In this document: positions 34,447 to 43,147 of the stretch, one piece after another | How positions within the stretch are numbered: the stretch's first letter is position 1 | Layout of the letters: each line of letters starts with the position of its first letter | Source of the DNA: Burkholderiales bacterium 67-32 | Lineage (GTDB): Bacteria > Pseudomonadota > Gammaproteobacteria > Burkholderiales > Burkholderiaceae_B | Direction of reading: 5' to 3' | Length of the DNA stretch: 64,000 bases | Assembly (NCBI GenBank): GCA_001898625.1 | Contig: MKUP01000026.1 | Coordinates: 186,001 to 250,000 of the forward strand | Made by a program: the position numbers and the translations under genes | Notes under the pieces: model-generated | Seen by the model: only the letters and a program-made list of their open reading frames with translations | What the model was told of the DNA's origin: nothing | The model's database searches: none

Positions 34447-35681
34447 GCAATGCCAGGCTGACCGGTCATCCCGGCCCGCTGAGCGGCTACAAGGCGATCG
34501 AGATCTGCTCCACGGTGGCCGGTCCCGCGTGCGGGCGCATCCTGGCGGATTTCGGCGCGGACGTCATCAAGATCGAACCGCCCAGTGGCGATCCGCTGCG
34601 CAACATGGGCAAGCACGTGGGCGACGTGTCGCTGTACGCCGCCACGGCGCTGCGCAACAAGCGCGCGATGGTGATCGACCTGAAGACCGACGAAGGCCGG
34701 GACCTGGTGCGCCGGCTGGCGGCCAAGACCGACGTGCTGGTCGAAAACTACCGGCCCGGCGTGATGGAGCGGCTGGGGCTGGGCTACGAGGACTTGTCGC
34801 GCGACAATCCGGGCCTGGTCATGGTGCGCATCAGCGGCTACGGCCAGACCGGGCCCTACCGGATGCGGCCCGGCTACGGTGCGATCTGCGAAGCCATGGC
34901 CGGTGTGCGCCACCTGACCGGCGATCCCGACCGGCCCCCGGCGCGCGTGGCGGTGGCCACGACCGATTACCTGTCGGCGGTCCATGCCGCGTTCGGCACG
35001 GTATCGGCGCTGCTGAACCGGACCCGCACGGGCAAGGGCCAGGTGGTGGACGTGGCGCTGTACGAGACGGCGTTCACGCAGATGGAAGTCTACGTGCCCG
35101 CGTTCAAGACCTTGAACCTGATACCCAAGCGGGTGGGGCCCAACCTGCCCAACATGGCGCCCAACAGCCTGTATCCCACCCGCGACGGCGGCTATGTGCT
35201 GATCGCCGCCAACAGCAATCCCACTTTCGAGCGGCTGATCGCGGTCATGGGCCGTCCCGAGCTGATCGATGACCCGCGCATGAGTTCGATCCGCACGCGC
35301 GGATCGAACATACCCTATTGCAACAGCGTCGTCAGCGAATGGACGCTGCAGCACGACGGCAGCGAGATCGAGCGCATGCTGCTCGAGGCGGAAGTGCCCG
35401 TGTCGCGGGTCTACACGATGGCCGATATCTTCGAGGATCCGCAATTCGCCGCGCGCGGCATGCTGCCGGAAATTCCGCATCCCGAGCTGGGCTCGCTGCA
35501 TCATCCCGGCATCGTGCCCAGGCTGAGCGACACCCCCGGACAGATCATGCACACCGGTCCGGACCTGGGCCAGGATACGCGGCAGGTGCTGGCCGACGAA
35601 CTGCAACTGTCGCCGCGCGAGATCGATGCCCTGGTCGAGCGCGGCATCGTGGCCTGCGGCGAACCCAAGGCGCCGGCATGA
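34443..35681 (+). CDS. CaiB/BaiF (class III) CoA-transferase
   Basis: 412 aa. AIEICSTVAGPACGRILADFGADVIKIEPPSGDPLRNM, DVLVENYRPGVMERLGLGYEDL, and RISGYGQTGPYRMRPGYGAICEAMAG are diagnostic. The catalytic Asp is probably in VATTDYLSAVHAAFG. It would charge the imported acid with CoA from a donor such as succinyl-CoA, giving the carboxylase its substrate. Overlap with the Bug gene and the 12-bp gap to the biotin carboxylase gene support one transcription unit. Confidence 0.9.
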   Translation: MSNARLTGHPGPLSGYKAIEICSTVAGPACGRILADFGADVIKIEPPSGDPLRNMGKHVGDVSLYAATALRNKRAMVIDLKTDEGRDLVRRLAAKTDVLVENYRPGVMERLGLGYEDLSRDNPGLVMVRISGYGQTGPYRMRPGYGAICEAMAGVRHLTGDPDRPPARVAVATTDYLSAVHAAFGTVSALLNRTRTGKGQVVDVALYETAFTQMEVYVPAFKTLNLIPKRVGPNLPNMAPNSLYPTRDGGYVLIAANSNPTFERLIAVMGRPELIDDPRMSSIRTRGSNIPYCNSVVSEWTLQHDGSEIERMLLEAEVPVSRVYTMADIFEDPQFAARGMLPEIPHPELGSLHHPGIVPRLSDTPGQIMHTGPDLGQDTRQVLADELQLSPREIDALVERGIVACGEPKAPA

Positions 35682-35693
35682 GGAGCGACCGCC

Positions 35694-37067
35694 ATGTTCC
35701 ATAAGGTGCTGGTGGCCAATCGCGGCGCGGTCGCGGCCCGCGTGCTGCGCGCGCTCAAGCAGCTCGGCATCCGGACCGTTGCCGTGTATTCCGAGGCGGA
35801 TCGCGATCTGCCCTATCTGGCGTGCGCCGACGAGGCGCACGCGATCGGGCCCGCGGATGCGCGCGCCAGCTACTTGAACCAGGACGCGCTGCTCGCGGTG
35901 CTGGCCGAGACGCGGGCCGACGGCCTGCATCCCGGCTATGGATTCCTGTCCGAGAATGCTGGCTTCGCGCGCCGCGTGGCCGGGCAGGGCGCGGGCTTTA
36001 TCGGGCCGGGCGCGGACTGGATCGAGGCCATGGGACACAAGACCCGGGCCCGTGACCTGATGGCCGCGCGCGGCATGCCGCTGGGGCCCAGCTCCGGGCT
36101 GCTGGACGACGATGCCGCGGCGACCCTGGCGGCCGCGCGGCGCATCGGCTATCCGGTATTGGTCAAGCCCGCCGGCGGCGGAGGCGGCATAGGGATGCTG
36201 GCCGCGCACGACGACGCACAGTTGCTGGCTGCCGTCGCGCAGGCGCGTTCGCTGTCCCAGCGCAGCTTCGGCTGCGCCGATCTCTATCTGGAACGGCTGG
36301 TCGAGCGGCCCCGGCACATCGAGTTCCAGGTACTGGCCGACCGGCACGGCAACGTGCGGCATCTGTACGAGCGGGAATGCTCGGTCCAGCGGCGCCATCA
36401 GAAGGTCGTGGAAGAAGCGTCGGCGCCGGGCCTGCCGCGCGCCGCGCTGGATGCGGCGGCCGATCGCGTCACCCGCATCCTGGCCGACATGCGCTACGAC
36501 GTGATCGGCACGGTCGAGACCCTGTACGACGGCGCGGGAGGCTTCAACTTCCTGGAGATGAACACCCGGCTGCAGGTCGAGCACGCGGTCACCGAGGCGG
36601 TCACCGGCATCGACCTCGTGCAGGCCCAGGTGCGGCTGGCCTGGGGCGAGCGGCTGGATGCGGTGCTGCCGTCCTCGATCGGCCTGAACGGCCACGCGAT
36701 CGAGGCGCGCATCTATGCCGAGGACCCGATGCGTTTTCTGCCTTCGCCAGGACTGCTGGCCGGGCTGGAATGGCCGTCCGGCCCCGGCATACGGGTGGAG
36801 ACCGGTTATGCGCAGGGCAGCCGCGTCACGCCGTACTACGACCCCATGATCGCCAAGCTCATCGTGCATGCCGAGGATCGCCCGCGCGCGCTGGCCGCGC
36901 TGGAGGAGGCCCTGCGCGCCACGGTGGTCGAAGGAGTCAAGACCAACATTCCGTTCGTGCTCGCGCTGCTGCGCAACGAACGGTTCGTCAACGCGGACAT
37001 CGACACCGGCCTGGCGGCCGAGGTCGTGCGGGACATGAAGACGGCCGCCGCGGCGAACGCCGCCTAA
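35694..37067 (+). CDS. Biotin carboxylase subunit (AccC-like)
   Basis: 457-aa ATP-grasp enzyme. KVLVANRGAVAARVLRALKQLGIRTVAVYSEAD (N domain; NRGAVAAR replaces the usual NRGEIA.R), LHPGYGFLSENAGFAR, ATP loop KPAGGGGGIGM, and EMNTRLQVEHAVTEAVTGIDLVQAQ. Length matches stand-alone AccC, not the ~660-aa fused alpha subunits of PCC/MCC. It carboxylates the biotin on the small carrier encoded next. Confidence 0.88.
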   Translation: MFHKVLVANRGAVAARVLRALKQLGIRTVAVYSEADRDLPYLACADEAHAIGPADARASYLNQDALLAVLAETRADGLHPGYGFLSENAGFARRVAGQGAGFIGPGADWIEAMGHKTRARDLMAARGMPLGPSSGLLDDDAAATLAAARRIGYPVLVKPAGGGGGIGMLAAHDDAQLLAAVAQARSLSQRSFGCADLYLERLVERPRHIEFQVLADRHGNVRHLYERECSVQRRHQKVVEEASAPGLPRAALDAAADRVTRILADMRYDVIGTVETLYDGAGGFNFLEMNTRLQVEHAVTEAVTGIDLVQAQVRLAWGERLDAVLPSSIGLNGHAIEARIYAEDPMRFLPSPGLLAGLEWPSGPGIRVETGYAQGSRVTPYYDPMIAKLIVHAEDRPRALAALEEALRATVVEGVKTNIPFVLALLRNERFVNADIDTGLAAEVVRDMKTAAAANAA

Positions 37068-37096
37068 GGCCGACGGACATAGACAGGGGAGGCGCC

Positions 37097-37318
37097 ATGG
37101 CGCGTATCGAAGTGCAATCCGAAATCACCGGCACCGTGTGGAAGGTCGAGACTGCCGTGGGAGCGAACGTGGCAGCGGAGGCGGCGCTGCTGATCGTGGA
37201 GTCCATGAAGATGGAGATCCCCGTCCCGGCGCCCGCCGCCGGGACGGTATTGGAGCTGCGGGTGGGCGAGGGCGACCCGGTCGAGGAGGGCCAGGTCGTG
37301 GCCGTCATCGAGGGCTAG
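37097..37318 (+). CDS. Biotin carboxyl carrier protein (minimal biotinyl domain)
   Basis: 73 aa, essentially just one biotinyl domain. The biotinylated Lys38 is in ESMKMEIPV. GTVWKVETAVGANVAAEAALL before it and GTVLELRVGEGDPVEEGQVVAVIEG after it form the two symmetric half-barrels. No N-terminal Pro/Ala linker or thumb is present. It is the last gene of the carboxylase operon; its end overlaps the converging DUF2239 gene by 14 bp. Confidence 0.9.
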   Translation: MARIEVQSEITGTVWKVETAVGANVAAEAALLIVESMKMEIPVPAPAAGTVLELRVGEGDPVEEGQVVAVIEG

Positions 37319-37904
37319 CGGCCGCCGCCAGGCGCAGCGCATAGTCGCGCACGTCGGCGGGCCAGTCGCGCAGCAGCGCCGCGTAGCGTTCGCCGTCGCC
37401 CGCGAACAGCGCGCGGGCGGCTTCCTCGAACCCGGGCAGGTCGCCCGCCATGGCGGACATGAAGTGGTAGGCCGCCTCGCGCGCGCGCCGCTGACCATCC
37501 TGGTCCGCGTGGGCGCGGCGGGCTTCCTCCACCAGCTTGCGCAGCGCCACCGAGGCGCCGCCGGGCTGGGCATTGAGCCATTCCCAGTGGCGCGGCAGTA
37601 GCGTGACCTCGCGCGCGACCACGCCCAGCCTGGGCCGCCCCTTGCCCCGGGGCGCCGAGGGTTCCTCGGCGGCCGTGGCTTCATCGGGGGCGGCGGACGG
37701 TGGTGGGCCCAGGCGTGCCAGTACCTCGCGTTCCGAGCCACGCGTGTCGATGTCGAAGGATTTCCCGGTCGCGTCGTCGAAGATGAGAATCGGCGCGTGG
37801 TCCGGCGCACGCGCGGCACGCCGCACGGCCAGCGCGACGTCGCGCAAGAGGCCGCTCGCGAGCAGGCGATGGCCGCCGAAGGCGGTGCAGGTCAGGGCAG
37901 TCAT
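37305..37904 (-). CDS. DUF2239 family protein
   Basis: 199 aa, function unknown. MTALTCTAFGGHRLLASG and PILIFDDATGKSFDIDTRGSE, a Pro/Ala-rich stretch, then GRPRLGVVAREVTLLPRHWEWLNAQPGGASVALRKLVEEARR, a pattern I recognise as DUF2239. The middle WEWL...ALRKLVEEAR segment looks like a helical DNA- or protein-binding module. ATG 37904 is chosen because GGTG precedes it; a GTG at 37916 is possible. Its promoter carries the operator-like repeats shared with ehuB. Confidence 0.75.
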   Translation of the reverse strand: MTALTCTAFGGHRLLASGLLRDVALAVRRAARAPDHAPILIFDDATGKSFDIDTRGSEREVLARLGPPPSAAPDEATAAEEPSAPRGKGRPRLGVVAREVTLLPRHWEWLNAQPGGASVALRKLVEEARRAHADQDGQRRAREAAYHFMSAMAGDLPGFEEAARALFAGDGERYAALLRDWPADVRDYALRLAAAASPR

Positions 37905-37934
37905 GGCATTCACCACAAGAAAGAAAGTGGTGTT

Positions 37935-37978
37935 AATTTACCCGGATAAAAATAGAATTTCAATATTACCCGGGCAAA
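37935..37978 (-). promoter_or_regulatory. Promoter with direct-repeat operator for the DUF2239 gene
   Basis: On the minus strand -35 TTGAAA (37963-37958), a 17-bp spacer, -10 TAAATT (37940-37935). TTTGCCCGGGTAATA (37978-37964) abuts the -35, and TTTATCCGGGTAAA (37950-37937) overlaps spacer and -10, giving two same-orientation sites 27 bp apart. The 13-mer TATTACCCGGGCA is identical to the one before ehuB. Confidence 0.5.
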
Positions 37979-38013
37979 ATTTATAGCTATGTGGATGCCC
38001 CGCAACGGCGGCT

Positions 38014-38802
38014 TCAGGTGTAGCCCGATGCCGCGGGATTAGCCGCGTCGCCGTGCGCTCGCGCGAGTTCCTGCCGCGTACCCGCCTGGAGCAGCGCGCT
38101 GTCCTTGGCGATGGTGATGAAGCCGAATCCCTGGTCGGCATAGCGGCGTCCCGAGGCACCTCCGGAGCACTGGATGCCGGCCACGAGACCATGGTGGCGG
38201 CAGGCCTCGAGGATGGCCGCGACCGCGTCGGCATGTTCCTTTTCCGGCTTGTCCAGGTCGGGCTCCAGCCCGAGACCCAGCGCCAGGTCGGCGGGGCCGA
38301 CGTAGATGCCGTCCAGGCCGGGCGTGGCGACGATGGCTTCCAGGTTGTCGAGCCCGCGGCGGCTTTCGATCATCACGAAGCACATGGGCTCGTCGCCCAG
38401 CGTGGCCGTATCGCGCGCCTGCCGCACCAGCGCCGAACGGATGGGACCGTAGGAGCGGATGCCGGCGGGCGGGTAGCGGCAGGCCGCGACCGCGGCGGCC
38501 GCCTGCTCGGGCGTTTCGCACATCGGAACGATTACGGCCTGCGCGCCGGCATCCAGCGCCTTGGCGATCATCCAGTCGGTCGAGGCGGGCACCCGCGTCA
38601 CGGGGATGCCGCCGGCGCGTTCGATGGCGGTGAACATGGGCGTGACGTCGGCATAGTCGATCAGGCCGTGCTGCTGGTCCACGCAGACGTAGTCCAGTCC
38701 TCCCGCGGCCAGGAGTTCCGCGCCGAAGGCGCAAGGTAGGGCACACCATCCGCCGAACACGGTTCGCTTCTCGGCGATCGCTAAGCGCAGGATTTTGGAC
38801 AT
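38014..38802 (-). CDS. HpcH/HpaI family aldolase
   Basis: 262-aa class II pyruvate aldolase. Base His45 is in VDQQHGLIDY. Metal ligands fit Glu146 (MIESRRG) and Asp172 (GPADLALGLG). Family members cleave or form 2-keto-3-deoxy or 4-hydroxy-2-oxo acids. ATG 38802 is preceded by GGGAGG; a longer frame to 38880 is not needed. It is divergent from the Rieske oxygenase operon and could handle a product of that pathway. Confidence 0.85.
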   Translation of the reverse strand: MSKILRLAIAEKRTVFGGWCALPCAFGAELLAAGGLDYVCVDQQHGLIDYADVTPMFTAIERAGGIPVTRVPASTDWMIAKALDAGAQAVIVPMCETPEQAAAAVAACRYPPAGIRSYGPIRSALVRQARDTATLGDEPMCFVMIESRRGLDNLEAIVATPGLDGIYVGPADLALGLGLEPDLDKPEKEHADAVAAILEACRHHGLVAGIQCSGGASGRRYADQGFGFITIAKDSALLQAGTRQELARAHGDAANPAASGYT

Positions 38803-38857
38803 GACTGCCTCCCGTTGGGGGTTTTCACGCATGGGCGTGGATTCGAACGAAAAGTGA

Positions 38858-38904
38858 TTGACAAAGATTCTGGCTGCCAACAGACTAAAAGTGTATCCAC
38901 TTTT
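38858..38904 (+). promoter_or_regulatory. Promoter and palindrome upstream of the Rieske operon
   Basis: TTGACA (38858-38863) with a poor -10 about 17-18 bp later, followed by the palindrome AAAAGTG-TATC-CACTTTT (38887-38904) at the expected transcription start. A further half-site AAAAGTG lies at 38850-38856. The weak -10 and overlapping palindrome suggest regulated transcription, plausibly by the GntR at 44887. Confidence 0.45.
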
Positions 38905-38933
38905 TCACGGCAGAGATAGTGTCAAAGGCAAGC

Positions 38934-40241
38934 ATGAGCAGGACACCAGAGATCGATGTTGGGGACTACGTCCGCGAGATACCCGGGCAGCAGTTCCTGG
39001 TTCGCACCGAGGCATACACGGACGAGGACGTCTTCGAGCTGGAGATGACGCACATCTTCGAGCGGACCTGGATCTACGTCGGACACGAAACCGAGTTTGC
39101 GTCGGCCGGCAGTTTCAAGACCGCCTACGCCGGGCGCCAGCCCATCGTCGTGATCCGCGACAAGGAAGGGAAGATCGGCGCCTTCTTCAACCGATGCATG
39201 CACCGCGGCGCGACGCTGCTGCGCGAGCCGCAAGGCGTCGTGCAGGAAATGCGGTGCCCGTACCACGGCTGGGTCTTCGACCTGGCGGGCAGGACGCGCC
39301 TGGTGTCCGAGCGGGGCGACCCCGGCGGCTACGGCGCCAACTTCATCGAGCCGGAAGGCCTGCTGCGCGTGCCGCGCCTGGAAAGCTACCGCGGCCTCCT
39401 GTTCGTGTCGCTCGACGCCGGCATCGAGCCGCTGGCGTCCTACCTGGGCGAGCTCAAGGCCGTCATCGACGCCAAGCTGGATCTCTCGCCGGTGGGCCGC
39501 ATCGTGATCGCCTCCAAGCCCTACGTCTGTCGATACAAGGGCAACTGGAAGCTGCAGACCGAGAACATCGTCGACGCCTATCACTTCATGCATACCCACG
39601 GCGCCTTCGTGAAGCTGCAGGCGAAGTACGGCGACAGCACCGGCGACTTCGGCGTGCACAAGGGGCGCAGTTCGCGCGAGATGCGGGAGCAGCGCTTTCG
39701 CGGCGAGACCTGGTCCTGCCGGCAAGGGCATGGCTTCGCGCGGGTGCCGGCGGCCGATCCGGGCTATCTGCTCGATGGCGAATTCGGACGCATGTATCGC
39801 GAACTGCTGGACAAGCATGGCGAAGCGGCGTTCGCGGGCATCACCGCCAAGGCGACCTCCACCGTATTCCCCAGCATGGGCATGATCCACCAGCAGATCC
39901 GGGTCTGGCGGCCGATCTCGGTCGACGAGACCGAGGTGCTGATCTATCCGTACGAAATCGAAGGCGCGCCCGATGCATTCAACGCCGGCATGCTGCGCAG
40001 CCAGGAGCGGTTCTATGGACCGTCGGGATTCGGCATGGCCGACGATACCGAGATATTCGCCCGCGTGACGCAGGGCCTGCGCGCCAGCAGCGTGGAGTGG
40101 CTGGTGTTCGACCGCGGCATGGACAGCGACGAGAGGACCGCGAGCGGCGACTACCGCGGCCTGCCGTCCAGCGAAGCGCCGCAGCGCGCCCTGTGGCGGG
40201 CCTGGGAAAACATGATGCGGCAGGCATCGAAGCACGCTTGA
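38934..40241 (+). CDS. Aromatic ring-hydroxylating oxygenase, Rieske alpha subunit
   Basis: 435 aa. Rieske [2Fe-2S] ligands Cys88, His90 (FNRCMHRGA), Cys108, His111 (RCPYHGW). Mononuclear Fe site in ENIVDAYHFMHTH with Asp214, His217 and His222 fitting D-x2-H-x4-H. ATG 38934 has AAAGG upstream; an in-frame GTG at 38919 is less likely. The beta subunit follows 14 bp later. Substrate unknown, likely an aromatic carboxylate by family. No ferredoxin or reductase gene is in the cluster. Confidence 0.9.
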   Translation: MSRTPEIDVGDYVREIPGQQFLVRTEAYTDEDVFELEMTHIFERTWIYVGHETEFASAGSFKTAYAGRQPIVVIRDKEGKIGAFFNRCMHRGATLLREPQGVVQEMRCPYHGWVFDLAGRTRLVSERGDPGGYGANFIEPEGLLRVPRLESYRGLLFVSLDAGIEPLASYLGELKAVIDAKLDLSPVGRIVIASKPYVCRYKGNWKLQTENIVDAYHFMHTHGAFVKLQAKYGDSTGDFGVHKGRSSREMREQRFRGETWSCRQGHGFARVPAADPGYLLDGEFGRMYRELLDKHGEAAFAGITAKATSTVFPSMGMIHQQIRVWRPISVDETEVLIYPYEIEGAPDAFNAGMLRSQERFYGPSGFGMADDTEIFARVTQGLRASSVEWLVFDRGMDSDERTASGDYRGLPSSEAPQRALWRAWENMMRQASKHA

Positions 40242-40255
40242 GGCGGGAATCGAGT

Positions 40256-40750
40256 ATGGAAAGCGCAATGTTGCAAGACATCACCCAGTTCATCTATCGC
40301 GAAGCCCGGTTGCTGGACGACCGGCGGTTCGACGATTGGCTGAGCCTGTTCGACGACGACGGCCTCTACATCGTGCCCCTGGTGGACGAAGCGCCGCCGG
40401 GGCGGCAGGCCGCCATCGTCAACGACGACAGGATGGCCCGCGAGGAGCGCGTGTATCACCTGGTCAATCACTGGTTTCCGGCGCAGCAGCCGCCGTCGCG
40501 CACGCTGCACTTCGTCTCGAACGTGGTGGCCGACGAACGCGGCGACCTCTGGTCCGTATCCAGCAGCCAGTTGATCCACGAGACCCGCGGCGGCGACTGG
40601 ACCCAGGTCGGCCTGGGCGAGAAGAACGCCATCGTGGCCCGCGTCGATTATCTCCTGCGCCGCGGCGACAGGGGATTTCGGATCCACGAGAAACGCGTCC
40701 ACCTGCTCGACCGCGCCGGCTGGCAGGGCAATCTCGCCTTCATCTATTGA
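40256..40750 (+). CDS. Ring-hydroxylating oxygenase beta subunit
   Basis: 164 aa, NTF2-like small subunit: FIYREARLLDDRRFDDWLSLFDDDGLYIVPL, RVYHLVNHWFPAQQPPSRTLHFVSNV and FRIHEKRVHLLDRAGWQGNLAFIY are the standard landmarks. It forms the alpha3beta3 scaffold with the preceding gene product and is not catalytic. An internal ATG at 40268 is a second possible start. Confidence 0.9.
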   Translation: MESAMLQDITQFIYREARLLDDRRFDDWLSLFDDDGLYIVPLVDEAPPGRQAAIVNDDRMAREERVYHLVNHWFPAQQPPSRTLHFVSNVVADERGDLWSVSSSQLIHETRGGDWTQVGLGEKNAIVARVDYLLRRGDRGFRIHEKRVHLLDRAGWQGNLAFIY

Positions 40751-40769
40751 TACACAGGGAGTACGGCAC

Positions 40770-41609
40770 ATGAAGTTGGTCAGGTACGGCGCGCAAGGGT
40801 GCGAGCGGCCGGGATTGCTGGACGGGCAGGGCGGGCTGAGGGATTTGTCCGGACTATTGCGGGACATCGATCCGCGGGCCATGGCGCGCGGTCTCCAGGA
40901 CAGCCTGGGCGCGATCGATGCCGGGCGTCTGCCCAGGGTCGACGGGACGCCGCGCCTGGGATCGCCGCTGGCACGGCCGGGCAAGATCATCGCCATCGGC
41001 CTGAACTACGTCGACCATGCCAAGGAATCGGGCATGGCGATTCCCGCCGAGCCCGTGGTCTTCATGAAGGCGCCGTCGACGCTTTCCGGACCGTACGACG
41101 ATGTGCCCAAGCCGGCGAAGGCCGAGAAGATGGATTGGGAGGTCGAGCTGGGCATCGTCATCGGCAAGCCTTGCCGCGACGTGTCCGAGCTCGATGCGGC
41201 CGGCAATATTTTCGGCTACGTACTGGTGAACGACCTGTCCGACCGCGCCTTCCAGCTCGAGCGCGGCGGCCAGTGGGACAAGGGCAAGAGCTTCGATCGT
41301 TTCTGCCCCGTCGGCCCCTATCTGGTGACGCACGACGAGATCGCCGACGTGCATGCGCTCGACATCTGGCTTTCGGTGGACGGCGAGCGGGTGCAACAGA
41401 GCAACACCCGCCAGATGATCTTCAAGTGCCCGGCCATCGTCAGTTACCTGAGCCAGTGCATGACCCTGGAGCCGGGCGACCTGGTCATCACCGGCACGCC
41501 GGCGGGCGTCGGCCTGGGCATGAAGCCCCCACGCTACCTGCGGGGCGGCGAGCTGGTCGAACTGGGCATCGCCGGCCTGGGCACGCAGAAGTACCGCATC
41601 ACCCGCTGA
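40770..41609 (+). CDS. Fumarylacetoacetate hydrolase (FAH) family protein
   Basis: 279 aa. The metal triad fits Glu124 and Glu126 (DWEVELGIVIG) and Asp155 (VLVNDLSDR). GLNYVDHAKESG and ITGTPAGVGLGMKPP are family signatures. Members hydrolyse beta-diketo acids or decarboxylate/isomerise ring-cleavage products. It lies directly after the oxygenase genes, so it should act on a downstream acid of that pathway. Confidence 0.9.
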   Translation: MKLVRYGAQGCERPGLLDGQGGLRDLSGLLRDIDPRAMARGLQDSLGAIDAGRLPRVDGTPRLGSPLARPGKIIAIGLNYVDHAKESGMAIPAEPVVFMKAPSTLSGPYDDVPKPAKAEKMDWEVELGIVIGKPCRDVSELDAAGNIFGYVLVNDLSDRAFQLERGGQWDKGKSFDRFCPVGPYLVTHDEIADVHALDIWLSVDGERVQQSNTRQMIFKCPAIVSYLSQCMTLEPGDLVITGTPAGVGLGMKPPRYLRGGELVELGIAGLGTQKYRITR

Positions 41610-41643
41610 TCCACCGTCAACCCTTTCCCCACAGGAATTCCGC

Positions 41644-43065
41644 ATGCCCGCTGTTTCTCCCAACGATGCGTTTCTTGACCACCTGGCCGCGTTCTGCATC
41701 CGGGCCCGCCGCTTCGAGATCGATGCCGTCTGCCGCGACGCCGTCAGGAAGATCGTGCTGGACTCGTTCGGTGTCGTGCTGGGTGCGCTGGACCACCGCG
41801 CCGCCCAGCGTGCGCGCACATTTGCCGCCTGTTTCCCGGTGCCCGAAGGCGGGGCCAGGCTGTGGGGAAGCGGCGAACGCGTCGGCATCGAACACGCCGC
41901 GCTGCTCAACAGCCCGCCGCTGCGCGCCTACGATTTCAACGACTTCTATCTGGGCCGCCTGGGCGGCGCGCATCCCAGCGACATCCTGACCGGTGTGATC
42001 GCGGTGGCGGAGTCGGCCGGCGCGGGCGGCCTGGACGTGGCGCGGGCCCTGTGCCTGGGTTACGAGATGATCGTGGCCATGAGCGACTACATCGATCCCG
42101 ACCGGGCCGGCTGGGACTACCCGTGCCTGACCGCGCTGGGTGCCACGGCCGCGATCGGCGACATGCTGGAACTCGATCATGCGCAGTTCCGGCAGGCATT
42201 CTCGATCACCGTGAACGCGAACTATCCGTCGCTGGAAGCGGAGTCGTCCGAGTTCGACGCGCATGGCGAGCTGACCATGTGGAAACGCTTCAACGGCGGC
42301 GACGGCGTCCGGCACGCGATCTACGCCTGCTACCTGGCCAAGTGCGGCGTGGAGGGCGTGGTTCGTCCCTTCGAGGGGAAGTTCGGCTATCTCGCCAAAC
42401 TGCAAGCCACCGCCGACGAGGCCGCGCAGGCCGCGCAGCGCATCCAGGGCATCGAACGCTTCGAGGGCATCGCCCGCGGCAGCTTCAAGCGCTGGCCGGT
42501 CGGGTCTCGCGGGCAGAGCGCCATCCAGTCGGCGCTGCGCGCGCGTGCCGCCTGGCAGGACGCGGGCCGGTCGCCCGACGCGATCGCCAGGGTGACGGTG
42601 CATGCCGATCCCGGTGTGTATCGCCACCTGTACGAGATCCGCGTCGATCCGCTCGCGCCCCGCACGCGCGAGGCCGCCGACCATTCCCTGCCCTACATCG
42701 TCGCGGCCGCGCTGGTTCAGGGCGGCATCAGTCCCGCCAGCTTCGAGGCGCCGCTGCGCGAATCGCCCGGGTTGCGCCGGCTGCTGGATGGCCGCATCGA
42801 GGTGGTGCAGGCCGGGTCGGCCTCGCCGTCCAACCTGTTGTCGGAAGTGGTGATCGAGGACGAGGCCGGCAATCGCTGGAGCGGTGGCCGCGAGGCCGCG
42901 CCCGGGTCGGCCGGCGTGCCAATCTCGTTCGACACCCTGGTCGAGAAGTTCAAGGAGAACCTGGGCGCGGACCGGGCCGGGCGGGCCAACGCCTTGATCT
43001 CGGCCGTCGCGCATCTCGATGCCTGCGTCGACATACGGAAACTGGTGGACGAGACGATGGCCTGA
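41644..43065 (+). CDS. MmgE/PrpD family protein (Rieske operon)
   Basis: 473 aa. VLDSFGVVLGALDHRAAQRARTFAA, NSPPLRAYDFNDFYLGRLGGAHPSDILTGVIAVAE (the position of the family's conserved D-D..../HP segment) and SRGQSAIQSALRARAAWQ fit 2-methylcitrate dehydratase and cis-aconitate decarboxylase relatives. Members catalyse dehydration, epimerisation or decarboxylation of tricarboxylic-like acids. Substrate unknown. Part of the oxygenase operon (34-bp gap). Confidence 0.85.
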   Translation: MPAVSPNDAFLDHLAAFCIRARRFEIDAVCRDAVRKIVLDSFGVVLGALDHRAAQRARTFAACFPVPEGGARLWGSGERVGIEHAALLNSPPLRAYDFNDFYLGRLGGAHPSDILTGVIAVAESAGAGGLDVARALCLGYEMIVAMSDYIDPDRAGWDYPCLTALGATAAIGDMLELDHAQFRQAFSITVNANYPSLEAESSEFDAHGELTMWKRFNGGDGVRHAIYACYLAKCGVEGVVRPFEGKFGYLAKLQATADEAAQAAQRIQGIERFEGIARGSFKRWPVGSRGQSAIQSALRARAAWQDAGRSPDAIARVTVHADPGVYRHLYEIRVDPLAPRTREAADHSLPYIVAAALVQGGISPASFEAPLRESPGLRRLLDGRIEVVQAGSASPSNLLSEVVIEDEAGNRWSGGREAAPGSAGVPISFDTLVEKFKENLGADRAGRANALISAVAHLDACVDIRKLVDETMA

Positions 43066-43147
43066 AAGCCATCGCCTCTGGATGCCGCGCGGGCCATGCG
43101 CCCGCCGGTGGATGTGCCGTGTAGAGCTTCTATGAGAGGTCCTTGCC

